Shown here piece by piece: positions 11,001 to 23,400 of a DNA stretch of 64,000 nt. This DNA comes from Wuchereria bancrofti. Taxonomy: Eukaryota > Nematoda > Chromadorea > Rhabditida > Onchocercidae. Position numbers and translations under genes: made by a program. The DNA lies in NCBI GenBank assembly GCA_005281725.1, contig SSBO01000003.1, positions 3,461,824 to 3,525,823 on the forward strand, written 5' to 3'. The notes below the pieces were generated by a model, which saw only the letters and a program-made list of their open reading frames with translations, had not been told where the DNA came from and searched no databases. The number at the start of each line of letters is the position of its first letter. Position 1 is the stretch's first letter.

Positions 11001-14000
11001 ACTAAAAATGTGCTGAAACTTTGACAATTGCTTTGAATATAGGGATAAAAATAAACGAGATAAAGAAACACAAACCAAGAATGCTCAGCATTGATACCAA
11101 AAAATCCATTCTTGAAAATGATGAAATTGAACGACTTATCGAACCAACGATCACATCCAGTACCATGCAGTAAACTGCTAGCCCAGAAATCTAATTTCGA
11201 CGGATCATTCTAAATTTAATCATAAATTTAATGAATTTAATCATAAATTTAATGAAATCAATTTTTTAGCAACGAATGCTACTTGTAAAAAATATTAGCA
11301 TTAGGATAATGTTAGGATAATATCAAGAATCCCAAGAGCATAACTGACATTAAAAGAACAGAGAATATTTGAGGAATTTTCCAATCACTGATTCGGTGAT
11401 TTATTGAAAGAAAAGAAAGAACAACATACGGGATCATAGAAAACTTCATGTTCATCCAGGATAACTACAAATGCCGCTTTTTCAATTGCATGCAAGGAAA
11501 GTTGATTGATTCCGGAAGTAAAATAATTTCTGCGTACTTGCGCCCATACATCCCGATCACTGGCTGTTAAAGCAGCAATATAACTTTCCTCTACATCTGA
11601 GTTCACTTTTTCATTCAATATTGCTTCAAAACCTTTCTGCAGTTCACAGGGCTCATATAACCTATAAAAAAAAAGGAGTGAACTACAAACTGCCTGCATA
11701 CGAAATGTATCAGCTTGGCAATTCATATATGATAATTGGATGTTAATTAATTTGCTAAACATTAAAAATTTTTAGAATGCTCAATTTCTTAGAATGTCAT
11801 TGTTTTTTCTTTTTTTTTGCAAGAAATCATTAGTTTCTCAATGCAAACAATGGCGTGGACGTTCAACTACATATTTTAATCTATTTCCTGATTCTGACTG
11901 TCAGTGATATTATTTGTTATAGAAAAGAGAAAAATACTGAACAAATAATACATAACATACAATAAATAACATGAACATTTAAAGAACTTCTTTTAATTCT
12001 ACCTAAAAATTCATCGATGTTCTTTTGAACCTATATTATTTCATGTCTTGCCTGCTGTATTGTCAATCATCGATTTGAACTTTTTTTTTCCTTTAAGAAA
12101 CAAGACTTAAAATATTCTGTATCTTAGAATTTACTATAGAAATATACTATATATATATAAAAAACTATAGAAACAAAGTTTCTATAGTTTTTCTTCCTTG
12201 AATTTTTTATATTCCATTTCTTTTCTTTTAAGTTATTTCAGTAATGCTTATAATATATATATATATTTTTAAGATAAGTTCACAAATGTTTGTATGTGGT
12301 AAAATATTTCCTTACATTGTATTTAGCAACATATTTCGAACTTTTTAAAGACTAACCTTTTTCCATTATGAATAGCAAGACGAAACCAACGGCCATTACA
12401 GTAAACTGCAACATGTTTCGCATCACTCCAGTGATAAAACTTATCCTTTTCCAAATACGGCACGCGACAACTGTTGAACAATCGTTCATATTGAGCGGTA
12501 CAAAGTGGTATTTTGAATTGTGATAAGAATGCAAACTGTAAATAGGAAACTTTCATTCAAAAAGAGTGGAAAACTTTTAAACGATTGAAAATTTTCAATT
12601 TCTCGCCTACTTCAATGCTTTTGCAGCTGAAAGAAATAAATTCTGTCAGATTAGCACATAAAATTCGTTATTAATCGCTTTATCGGAGATATAAAATGGT
12701 ATTTCTTCCAGAAGTTTCAGAAAAGTGACCGGTTTTATCTCCTGTCGTTCTATCATTCGGCGGAACAAAAGTGCCGCCCAAGTCACTGTAGCAGCACGAG
12801 CCGCTTGATTACATGTCGGATGTGCTACGATTGAATCCATGCCGTAGTAATTACTGAAAAATAACTTATTCAAAAGAAAGAAAAAAATCTCGCAACATAA
12901 GTTCAGTTTCTTAGATTTAAAAAAAAAAAAAAAAAAAAGAACTAACCTGTTAATCATTATCGGTGAACGCTGTCGCAAATAAACAAAATCTTCCCACCAC
13001 TCTGCCACATAATTGATCGAAAGAAACGATTTAATAATCAGGTACCACTGTAAATGCCGTCCTACTCCAGTACGAAATTCTTCCGTAAGTTGAACTAGCT
13101 CATCATATTCTTTATCTGTACACACCGGACGCATCGTACAAAGGTGCTGAAATTTTTAATTTTTTTTCCAATTAACCATCTTTTGAAAAAGAATTTCCGT
13201 CTATAATGATGATGGTTTTCCTAAATGCTCTGAGCATTTATTTCAAGCATAAAAACTACTCTCCAAATTCAATGCCAACCTTATCAAGGGTATCGTTTAG
13301 TCGCGGCAATGGCAAACGAGGCAAAGATCCTTGAAATGAATGTAACATCAGGCCGCTTTTTGATAATAGATGTAAAAGAGTCTGCAAATAAAAAATAATT
13401 CAGAATTTATGAATTCACGATTTCCCAGTATATTACAGAGAATAAGTCACAACAGAAAATCTTTTTATGAATTTCGAAACATAGAGAATAACGTACTATT
13501 TATGAAAAATAATTTAGTACTAAAACTATATGGAAATTACCAAGTCATTGTTAGCGACAAGAAATTATGATACAAAGAAGAAAAGCATTAACTTACCAAC
13601 CACAACTTTGATGATTTTGAAAGTGGTCGCAAATGAGGATTTTCAAACATCCAACCTTTGTAGAGCAAAAAACATTTCAGACTTAACCGGATGAATTGAA
13701 TTATCACGAACCATACAAAAATTCCATATAGCATTAACGAGAATACTTGAGTGAACACACCGTTGCTATAAAATTAAATAATGATAGTATCTTTTAGAAA
13801 TGAAATATTCATTGAAGAAATATGCAGAAAAAATTAGCTAGCTATATCATCTATTTTAGATTTGTTATCCTGGATTACTTGAAAGTGTTAAGACTGGAAG
13901 AGATCCACGGAAAAACAAGAATTATATCATGTTATAAGATAGAACAGTATACTAAAAAAATTGATATCGAACAAAAAGTGTTACAGTGAAATATTAGCAA

Positions 14001-15003
14001 ATATTGTACTTAATCATGATTCACTTGCAGTCATCAAAATTTTTAAATTGAAACTTTCGCAACATGATTTTTGGTCATTTTATAAAAATCAGAAACTCCC
14101 TTACCAATCTTTCTGTCATAATGCCTGACAAATTTAATTTAAAGCTGCAATTTTTTTCAGTAAAAACAAAAAGTATGCTGTAATGGTAATTTGAAAAGAA
14201 TGAAAAGAAACCGGAAAAAGTTACCCAAAAAATGAGCTGAAGATATAATATCGCAGTAAATATAGTATACCAAATGAAAAATCATAAGGAAAAGTTGATA
14301 AAAGACTGACTATAAACATAACTATACACATTGTATAAGCATTTGCTGGGAAGATACCGTTATAAAAATTATTCTGCAATTAAATAATACTTTTTAATTT
14401 AATTAGGTAACATTTTACAATTTAGTTTAATAAATGGAAGGAAATAGAGATAATAAAAAATATATTTTGAAAATGAATCATTGCTAAAATATTACACGCT
14501 TTGATTCTAAAATCTGTCTTCGTTCTTCAACAAACCTGCTCAACATAACAAAAGGTTACCGAGGACAAGTAGAAAAATTTTTAAAATAGGTTATACAGTA
14601 TCTTTAAAAGGAAATAGAGATAATAAAAAGGTATGTGAATAGGAATTCATAAAATTATAACTAATTTTATTTATGGAAGCGTTACTTTCAAAATTTCTCG
14701 TAATTTCAACAAATAATTAAAAATTATAGTGCTATTTAATTTGTCAAATTTGCCTAAATTTTAATAGAAATTTGCTTCTACTTCCAAAAAAAAAAAAAAA
14801 AAGAAAAAAAACCAGATTACTTGATTCACGAAAAATCCACATACCTTAAAACGTGCAACACGTTTTTTGTAAGCTCGAAAGAATGAATGCAAAATTTCAT
14901 TAAGTAATTCCTGATCGTATGATACGGATATGCCATCATGTGTTAATGAAACAGACAGCGCAGCAATACTGTGCGCTTCTGCCATTGCTTCCTTTAATTC
15001 CAT
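8066..15003 (-). CDS. CPT1: Carnitine O-palmitoyltransferase 1, mitochondrial outer membrane
   Basis: Fifteen exons join in phase: 15003-14845, 14373-14225, 13765-13597, 13381-13280, 13146-12947, 12853-12730, 12535-12357, 11661-11430, 11209-11076, 10550-10397, 9971-9813, 9519-9385, 9181-9078, 8705-8441 and 8134-8066. They give 777 residues (human CPT1A 773). Order of parts: N-terminal regulatory segment, two membrane spans (about 60-85 and 105-130) that anchor CPT1 in the outer membrane, then the choline/carnitine acyltransferase domain. Seen: [37 protein letters not shown], catalytic H481 in NAEHSW, STSQTP at about 692-697 and [17 protein letters not shown]. It transfers long-chain acyl groups from CoA to carnitine, the committed step of mitochondrial beta-oxidation, and is normally inhibited by malonyl-CoA. 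The donor at 12729 (CCG|GTCACT) is weak but is required by phase and by alignment. Confidence 0.95.
10139..10215 (-). pseudogene. Partial duplicate of CPT1 exon 11 inside the preceding intron
   Basis: 77 bp matching 9871-9947 (inside exon 11, 9971-9813) with only three substitutions, on the same strand, about 270 bp upstream in transcript order. Its own reading frame is still open over the copied part (A-to-V and I-to-V changes, one silent). The exonic ACAG at its 5' edge now follows CCCCTT and could act as a splice acceptor. Joining it to exon 10 (phase 0) would give GAC GTG TCT TAA, a stop after three codons. The copy has lost the rest of exon 11; beyond it lie unrelated bases, then an 11-base match (CAGAAACTGTT) to exon 12. 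It is a decayed duplication, possibly usable as a poison exon. Confidence 0.85.
12160..12192. repeat. Perfect inverted repeat, 15-bp arms, 3-base loop
   Basis: AAAAACTATAGAAAC at 12160-12174 and its exact complement at 12178-12192, separated by AAA, in CPT1 intron 7 (between exons 12535-12357 and 11661-11430). It would fold as a hairpin in the intron RNA. No flanking target duplication was noticed. Confidence 0.85.
14438..14630. repeat. Pair of about 22-bp direct repeats in CPT1 intron 1
   Basis: AAGGAAATAGAGATAATAAA occurs at 14438 and again at 14609, about 171 bases apart, both followed by further A bases. Short and intronic; no function suggested. Confidence 0.7.
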
Positions 15004-15011
15004 GAATTGAA

Positions 15012-15013
15012 CT
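15012..15013 (-). promoter_or_regulatory. Predicted trans-splice acceptor of CPT1
   Basis: On the minus strand GGGTTTTATAG ends 8 bases before the CPT1 ATG at 15003. There is no nearby in-phase upstream exon, so a spliced-leader site is the simple reading and fixes the start. Confidence 0.5.
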
Positions 15014-15463
15014 ATAAAACCCTAAGAATGATTAGGTGAAAAACTTACTTTTTTATCTCCTCATTAGAACTCCCATCTTGCAAACTTTACTCAATATTAA
15101 AATCATTAAATGTTTGTGATATTTGAGAATGTAACATAGATTTTTATCAAATACAATCCTCATTAGAGTCATGAATAAACGATAAATTTTTGATAAAAAT
15201 TTAAAATTCACATTAAAAGTAAACGTTTGCAAAAATATTTGTTATGATAAAGAGCCCTACTTCACAATGTACGTATAGAAATAAAAGAATTATGCTTATT
15301 AAATTTAAAAATTTTGTAATAAACAGAAGCAATAAACAATATAATATTTAATATTAAAAAAATTTTATGATATTATCAAATATCAGTAATTACACTGAAA
15401 TACTATTCCAGGGTCATGCAATAATTTACCATTTAATAAAATGGAAATGAGTTGTTGAACGAG

Positions 15464-15824
15464 CTACTGCCATTGAATGTGGTACAAAGTGCAAAGTCCA
15501 AAAAACAACAAGGCATACTTAGTGTACTTCTCATAATAATACACCCAATTCATTACATCATTAACCGGATTCATGGCAATAATACAGGAAAATGGGTCGA
15601 AACACTCTCTCCTCTTATCATCATCTAAAAATAAACCGAATTCATCATAGGATATCTAATAAGTTCATACGACTTATACATTTCACAAATTGTTTTTTTT
15701 TCCTTTTACTTCCATTTCCTTCTTTGATAAATACTTGACCTAATGCGATATTCTTAATACAAACAAATAAGATAACACTCCGAACTACATCATTAGTTAG
15801 TGAATGTTCCACTGATATATCCAT
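15464..15824 (-). CDS. Candidate small secreted peptide precursor (two exons)
   Basis: Exon 1 15824-15735 and exon 2 15655-15464 join in phase over a 79-base GTATTT...TTATTAG intron and give 93 residues. Residues 13-29 (DVVRSVILFVCIKNIAL) are hydrophobic and could be a signal peptide ending before Gly/Gln near 29-30. Exon 2 then reads an acidic run DDD, a tribasic KRR site (44-46), and ECFDPFSC, a Cys-x5-Cys ring. The tail has three Tyr in a row and a hydrophobic end with one more Cys. A tribasic site next to a small Cys ring is what a processed neuropeptide or hormone precursor looks like, somewhat like the allatostatin-C/somatostatin layout, though the ring here is one residue shorter. I do not recognise a specific family. 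Alternatives: part of a larger gene, or chance. Codon use in exon 2 is less AT-biased than the surrounding DNA. Confidence 0.5.
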
Positions 15825-18169
15825 CTTATTCCAGCAAAACTTCTCTTTACCAGTACAAAATATTCATAATCATATAAGTATCTATCAATACTTCTGTAAT
15901 GATCTTGACTGATGTTACTGAAGTAAACACAGATATATGCTAATTGAAGTAGTTATTTAAGATTAATTAATTAAAGTTACTTTAGAATTAATATGATTTT
16001 AAGTTCACCTGTTATAAGCTCGTATATTATCCTGCTTCAAAATCCATTAATTTTGCATTCATTTTGTAATTACCAATTGCCTGATAGTTGCCTGATAAAA
16101 AAAATAACATGAAAAATGATACCCATATTAATCTGATAGCACCATATGTTCTCAGTCTGTTTTTTGTTCGATCTTAAATATTTTTACATTTAAATGTTTA
16201 CTTTTCTCTAAACTAAATTACAACAATATCTAACATCTAGTAAAACATATAAGACATTAGGTAAATAATAATTTGCAAAAAAAAACTTATAAATCGGAAT
16301 AGTAAGATGTGATACCAATGAATCATATCTGTAATAATGCAACAGTGTCAACATTTTTCATCAGTATTAACGTTACAACGTTAACAAATTCAGCTCACAT
16401 TTTCATTTCATTAATTATTCACTATCTGTAAGTAAAATTTACCTTAGTAAAACTGTAAGCATCCACTTTAAATTAGTATATAACTCAAAAATTATCATGA
16501 TAAATTCAACTTAGCACGGAAAATATCATCTAAAGCCTCAACTAATTAATGATTATGAAACGAAAAAAAAGAATTAAAACTAAACGCATCAAACTGCAAT
16601 ATGAACTAGTGCATATTCATTTTGTTTAAAACAAATAAAATCTATATTAATCGGTAAAAAAACTGATAAAAACCTATATTAATTGGTTAAGTTTAAAATT
16701 CTAGTTTATTATTGCTTTGTCATTTAATATTTTGTTTATTACCTTCCAAAGTATATTTATTGCAGGTATATTCTAATTTGTTAAAAGCATTCCCTCCTCC
16801 CCCCATCCATCGATTTCGATGCCAATATTGATTTCTCAGTAAAGAATTCATTATTCTACTTTGCTAATGTATAAGTGGATAATTGACAAATACTCATCCG
16901 TCTTGTAAATCTCAGGATTTAACCTTTTTCATTATTCGTCTTCCTCATCCAAATTATTTTTAGAAACAGAAATCTGAGGAGTCATATCTTCCCTTCACTT
17001 ATTACCACCTGAATAAAAGTGTAATTTTATGGCACTGTAGTGTATCGTTTATGACATTCCAATATGACAACCGTAATAAAAATCAAAGTCACAGAGAAGA
17101 AACCAGATGGCAGAAGAAATAGAAAAACATTTAAACTCATTTATAGATGCAAGAAGAGTAAATAAGTAGAGGTAGGAACACAAACTAAAAACTTTCTCTT
17201 TCCTCTATTCTTTGAAGAATAAAACTAATTCACGTTATAAACTGAGGGTAGCTTGAATTTTCTTGTTTTTTTAAAAAAATCAAATCATACTCAGTGACAT
17301 GCATATCTAATAAAGTGAGCTAAGAAAAATAAATCTATTCCTGTTATACCCAAGATCTTGAAAACGTAAACATACATTTGATATTCATGTAGTATTCTCA
17401 TTGTTTTCAAGTTATTTTTAAGTTTTTTCGTCAATGATTACCGAGACTAAAGTCCAATGTCGAAACGTTTTTAAACATAAAAAAGGAAAGCATTATCTTA
17501 CATCGTGATCCTGCACTTGAATACTAATCAAAGAAAAGTGAAGTTGTTCCATTACTTCTTTTTTGAAATATAACTGCATTTCAAAAAAAAGAGAATGAAA
17601 CAATTTCTAGAAATAAGTATAAAAGTACAACACTACGATGAAATGATAAGCTATTGTTGTTCTTGTTATTAATATATACAGGACTAGCAAAAAATACACA
17701 TTTTCACGAAATTTTCAAATTCTTGCCAATTTATTTCAGCTCCTGAATTAATATTGAATTTAAAACTTTCGGCAAACAAGAAATTAAGGAAAAGTACAAA
17801 AAGAGTTTGAAAATCATGTTGAAAATCTTCAGCAGAAAAAACACACATCATGGAATTACTCGGCACTGCAAAATGAATAATTCTTGTTTTTTGCACATTT
17901 CAAGGGCTGAACAATGAATGCTTCCACATAGGCTAGAAATATTTTCAAAATCGTTAAACAGTTATAGAAAATGCAATTCAGTGTGACTTTCATGATTTCT
18001 TCACAATAGGAAATACCCAAATTAACAAAAATTATTATGCCAAACACGTAACTTCAATTCACCCCGGAGATAAAGAAGAAAGGTAAAGAACAGAAGCAAA
18101 CAAATCAGTCTGTTTGCTAAGCTTATCACATATTCCAAGAAATCCGATCCGAAATATTCACAATTTACA
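15825..18169. other. Gene-poor stretch upstream of the peptide candidate
   Basis: AT-rich sequence without a convincing gene. One minus-strand ORF at 17140-17027 (38 codons including stop) reads a hydrophobic segment (FLFLLPSGFFSVTLIFITV) followed by a charged tail and could be a lone membrane-span exon, but no matching exons were found. Longer ORFs at 17684-17896 and 17856-18047 on the minus strand have no splice or family support. The 3' UTR of the gene ending at 18170 must lie here. Confidence 0.4.
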
Positions 18170-20417
18170 TCACGAGACTTTCCCAGCGTTATCAGCTCTG
18201 TGCATTCGTTTCAAATAGTCAACCAGTGTTTCCGAAGGTGGCCGGAATGAGCAGTATTTATTGCGGACTTTGACAAGCTTTTCATCACCATTACCAACAA
18301 CTACGCCTTAAAATTGCATATACAACCGGCCAAAAGTTAAAATTAGAATTAAGAGACTATCTTATAGATTCTGTTGTTTTAATTATCAAAGTGATATCAA
18401 TTATAAGATTTCAGTAATTTCCGATTGATGTGCTGTCATAAACTTTGATTTAAATTGATTTAACATTGTCAAGGAGTTACGATTTTATCCTCGATTATCA
18501 CAATAATGTCAAATTTTTTTAGGCAATATGAAGAAAAGAAAAGAAAGCGTGTAAATTACCAGATGTTTTTCAAAGATATTCTAGACATACTCCATCCCCT
18601 ACTTCTATAAAAATTCTATCGAGAAAATTACTTCTTGAGATTAGAGAAAGATATTGTGATAACGCATGTATGATAAGACGTTGCAAACGTGGTAAGACAG
18701 ATGAAGACCATTCCGATATTGGTAATACATTACTATGGAAAAATTTTCTCATTTCTTTTTCATTTACAGCCATAAATTCCTGTAATGATTATTCAGAGAT
18801 CAAGATTAAGCTGAGGACAAAATGGTGACATAGTAGAGCATCTGACAGCATAAAAAAGAAACATAAAAAGGACAATCGAATATAGCCTCAAGTGCGATAC
18901 ATAAATCCCATATTTCAAATTTACAAAAGCGGAAACATACATACCAGTGGTAGTGTTTTATGCCTTAATATCATCCTGAATCGTCGATTCAAACGCGAAA
19001 ACGAAGCTTTCGCTGAATGTAACGGATAACCTAAATTTTTACCTGATAAGGGAATTTTAATATCCATACACAGCCTATAGAATTCCAGAGAGCAAACGCA
19101 TTCCTACAAGCAATGAACCATATTTTGGAAACAAAGATCCAAACATATCAGAAACGAACTATCAGAAGCCTGTTGTTCACAGTTATCAAATCCTTGGGAA
19201 TAAGAGCCATCAGAGCAGGAGCAATGTTCATGTATTTCCTCTGTCTCAAAACTTTCCAAAAATTCTCGTTGTTCTTCTTCATTCTTTTCAATAAAAGTAT
19301 TCCAAGCCTGAATAGTTTTTTTTACCAGTTCATGAAACTGCTATGCTAAGATTCTAAAAGTTGAACGAACCAAACTATTCGAGAACTCGAATTTCACCTG
19401 CATATTTTCATCCTCAGTGAACAGCTTTGAAAGAGCTGTAACTGTTGAGTGTAAGATATCAGAATAATCTTCACAGATATCTTCCGCATCCGCCATCGAA
19501 TATAAAAGCCGTGCTATAAGAAAAAAAAAATAGGATTTAGAAATATATGTTCATAGAGTCTTAAAATACGAATCGCTAATTCCTGCCATTTAATTTTATT
19601 CGTTCATAAAGCTGTACAAGCATGCTTTGGTAAGAACTTACACAACTATTATTTAACTCTTACAGATCAATCACTTTTCTCTACGTTACAAACAGCGCAA
19701 TCAATAACTACAGTTTGTTGAACAGTTCAAACATGATGCTCAACACAAATGAATATTTAAAGAAAAACAAACCATTCTCATATCTTCGCTGTTTCCGTGC
19801 ACCCATCTGTCCCTTTCTTATCATGTTTAAATCACCCGTCATATCCCTTAACCACTGTGTCTTCTTCAGATTGCGTCCATCCTGAAAAAAAAAAACTCAT
19901 CACCATCTTCCGTAACTCGAACCTTTTTACTAAAGCAATTGCGACAGCGACAGAATTCCATCTCCCTTAATCGATAAGTCTAAGAGCCCCAAAAATTAAC
20001 CAATAAAACATTTCATCAATTTTAAACTTAAACAAGGTAGAAAAACTTATTTTCTGCTTCCTTCGATGAGATGTAGAGCTCTGCGTCGTACTTTCGTTGA
20101 TAACATTTTCGGACTGAATTTCATCCTCACTTTCATCATCAAGTAAGTAACTGAAAAGTGACTTCCTTTAATTTCTCTACTAACTATTATTAAGATAAAT
20201 ACTATTAAGATTAACCTATTTGGTTCTACCCTTTCCTCCGAACAACGGTAACGATTCAGAAATTTTTGATGTCTCACATTGACCTCCTGACTAAACCCAC
20301 CAAATGCATTGAACCACTCTACTAAAGTGTTTCGTGAGGAAAAAAAATAAGCGCTTACTCATCCAACGTAACATAACCCGTCATCAGCAGACCTGATTTT
20401 TGGCGCAGAACTCCCAT
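18170..20417 (-). CDS. Unrecognised multi-exon protein, mostly helical
   Basis: Predicted exons: 20417-20359, 20150-20051, 19881-19773, 19513-19398, about 19340-19150, about 19103-18945, 18779-18587 and 18306-18170. The ATG at 20417 follows an AATTTACAG acceptor at 20462. The N-terminus (MGVLRQKSGLLMTGYVTLDD) runs into an acidic/Ser-rich linker and a basic segment (KKTQWLRDMTGDLNMIRKGQ). A helical region follows (ADAEDICEDYSDILHSTV..., then VKKTIQAWNTFIEKNEEEQR), then SFSRLNRRFRMILRHKTLPL, LPRLQRLIIHALSQYLSL and a C-terminal piece GVCVVVGNGDEKLVKVRN. The helices recall a BAR-like or vesicle-tether protein with a small beta domain at the end, but this is a guess. Two junctions are unsettled: exon 2 to 3 lacks a GT donor (AAA|ATAAGT) and exon 5 to 6 has several possible splices. 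Confidence 0.6.
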
Positions 20418-20461
20418 GTTGTGATAACACGTGGAACAGAAAAACACGTGGAGTGTTGTAG

Positions 20462-20463
20462 CT
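20462..20463 (-). promoter_or_regulatory. Predicted trans-splice acceptor of the 18.2-20.4 kb gene
   Basis: Minus-strand AATTTACAG ending at 20462, 44 bases before the ATG at 20417, with no upstream exon seen. Confidence 0.4.
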
Positions 20464-23400
20464 GTAAATTGATACTTATAGTAAGAGTTAATCGTCGAAA
20501 ATAATGAGAAAAACGCTTAAAATGAATGCATACGTGAATTTGCACTCCGAATACGTGAATTTATAACGGCAAAATCGACTCTAATTGCTAAGCATTTTAC
20601 TTCTTTAATTGAACAAAACAAGAACTTTACGTGTTATGTGTTAAAGACTTACAAACGCAAATGCATACACTTTATTGCTTATCATTTCTTTAAAAAAAAG
20701 GGCAATAAAACGCTTTTTCAAATATGCTTACATGGAAAATACTCAATTGAATGGATAAGAAAGAATAACATTATATAAAAGACACATTAGAAAATTTTAT
20801 GTTAAGAAAAAAGAGAAAAAGAAAGACAAAACTTTGTAACTGTTTGTGAAGTTTCGTATATTTCAATGAAACTATACATAAGTTTAATACTAAGTGATGA
20901 AAAATCTTCACATTAACACATTTCTGATGCAGTAAACGTATCAAAATAATCAGATATCAAAGAATTATATTACTTCCAAACTTTACATTAAACCAGCTAC
21001 AATAAATGAAATACTTAAAGTTAAAGTAATTCACGTGAGCACAAAACTGCAGCAATAAACAAACAACATGTTATTATCGTATCCATAATGCTCGTTTCAT
21101 GACAAACACGCATATTTACAACTCAATAGCATTAATGCTAATCAATATCATTTAATTGATAATTGATAACAACTTTTAATAATTATGATTAATAGCTATT
21201 AGTGATAAGCATATAATATGATTAATTCATTCTAATATATATTTTTAAAATAATATTTTGTTATAGAATAAAAAGCGATAAAGTTATAATATGATTTTTA
21301 ATAATTATAAAAAAAACAGCTTAATCTGAGCAGCAATCAACAAATAATAGATGATTACAACGTATTGCATATATTAATTATGTATATTAAATTAGTTATA
21401 TATATTAAATATATTAATTAATCGCACAAAATGTCATTGATGAAATGTAATAATTATATTTAAAATTAAAATTATTTCAATTTTAACGGCAATTTTTCTT
21501 ATATTATGATTGTTTAAATATAACAGTGTATTGTTGAAAAATATTGATTTAAATTCATGATAATTTGTAATAGCATGGATAAAATACGTTGTATACTGAT
21601 AGATGATTTATTACGCATGCTATTTATATAGATAATTAAAAAAATCTTTAAAAAAGCAAAAAGTAGTTATAAAATCTAAATTATTATTAATTTAATTTAC
21701 ATTTGAATTATATATACCAAACATTTTTGAAAAAAAAGAAAAAAAATCTAATGCAATTTGATCATAAGAGTTAACTTGTTAATAATTCAATTTAGATTGT
21801 AATTTGCTATAACAAACATTCGTTTTTTTTTTTCAAAAAAGAGGAAATTATTTTGATTTAATTTAATCAGTATTGTATAAAAATTTAATAATAAATATAT
21901 ACTTTATTATTTTGTTAAAAAAATAACGCTGAAATTACTTTAGTGATAAATAAATGATACGTATTACATAAGTGTTATTTAAAGCACACAGTTAATCCGT
22001 GAGATAGGTAACTGAATGATAAAGTTTTAACTAAATGATAAAGTTTTGTTTATTAAGTGATATCTCTCACTAAACCCTTCCATTTATTTTATTAACCAGT
22101 ATCAGGCTTTTATCATTCATTCAAAGAAATTTAGTTAAATTTAAGAATGAAAAATACTTCAACTCGTGCAGTTTTATTAATCTAATAATCGTAGTCAAAT
22201 CTTTATTAATCAATAATTAATGTTTCGTTGTTTGTTTGCTTTCTTAAATTACAAAAAAATTCAATTTGACCAATTAATACAATCTAATTCAATTTCTAAT
22301 CCATTCCTAACTAGCAATAATCTATTCGTGATATTGGTAATTGAAAACGAATTACTATTATCTTATATTTATATCTATTTCATTTTTGATCTGTTAACCA
22401 TTTCATTTTTATTAATATTATTTATAACTAATGATTAATAATTAATAGATCTTAGGAGAACATACATCTATTACCATTAGTTAGTAATAATATATAATGA
22501 ATGATTAGTAAATCTTAGAAAATATGCATTCATTGCCAATGATAGTATTATTTAGTGATAATCTATAAAAATGTATGCGTGATCATTTCTTTTTCTCACT
22601 ATCATATCATTCTAATAATGTTAAAAAGGAATGATAAAAATAGGTAAAACAAAAATGTACAATTAACAATCGTTTGTTTGTTAAATATTTTCCTATGCTA
22701 TCATTTGATTTTTTTTTTGCATTTATCAAAATTTACTGAATAAATTTTCCACCTTGCTGATAGGAACCTTTTACTTGCACGATACTTTGCCTTCTTCTCT
22801 ACCACTTCCATATTTATTTGCCAATTTCAATTTTATTGTTGGCTTATTTCATTCATAATGCTATTTTCTTTTTTCAGTTTCATCTTATCATTTCTTATCA
22901 TTTCTGTACTTTTTCTTCTTTCTTCCTTCTTTTTTCTTTCCTTCGTTTTTCTTTTGTATGATGTTGTTGATTTCAATTTCTGTTAACATTGATAAATTTA
23001 ATGGATATATTTTGATAAACAATCAAAGATCACGAATGAATAGATCAATATTTTAAATTTAGATTTGTTGATGTGAGTGAAATTATTTTCATCTTTTCTT
23101 CTTTCTCCACTTTTCGACTTACATTTAATAGTTTGTGAAATTTTTTATTTTTTATAAAATAGGTGAAAATTTTGTAAAAATGTTAATCATTAAGAATAAC
23201 GATTATTGAGAACAATGATTATAATGTAATTAATAAGATTGATATGATCATAATATAATTAATAAAATATAACTAATAATTAACTGACAAAAATCCTAAG
23301 CAGAATAATAACTGTTAAGTCATTATAATTTTCTTTCACCAGTACAATTATTAGCAGTAATTATAATGACAATAATAATTAATGTTAGTTTATCTATATC

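Noticed and set aside
12646..12729. Open frame continuing CPT1 exon 6 ([15 protein letters not shown]...).
   Set aside because: The family goes from EIKP to IPLC within about eight residues, which the CCG|GTCACT donor gives; the extension would insert about 20 unrelated residues and a stop.
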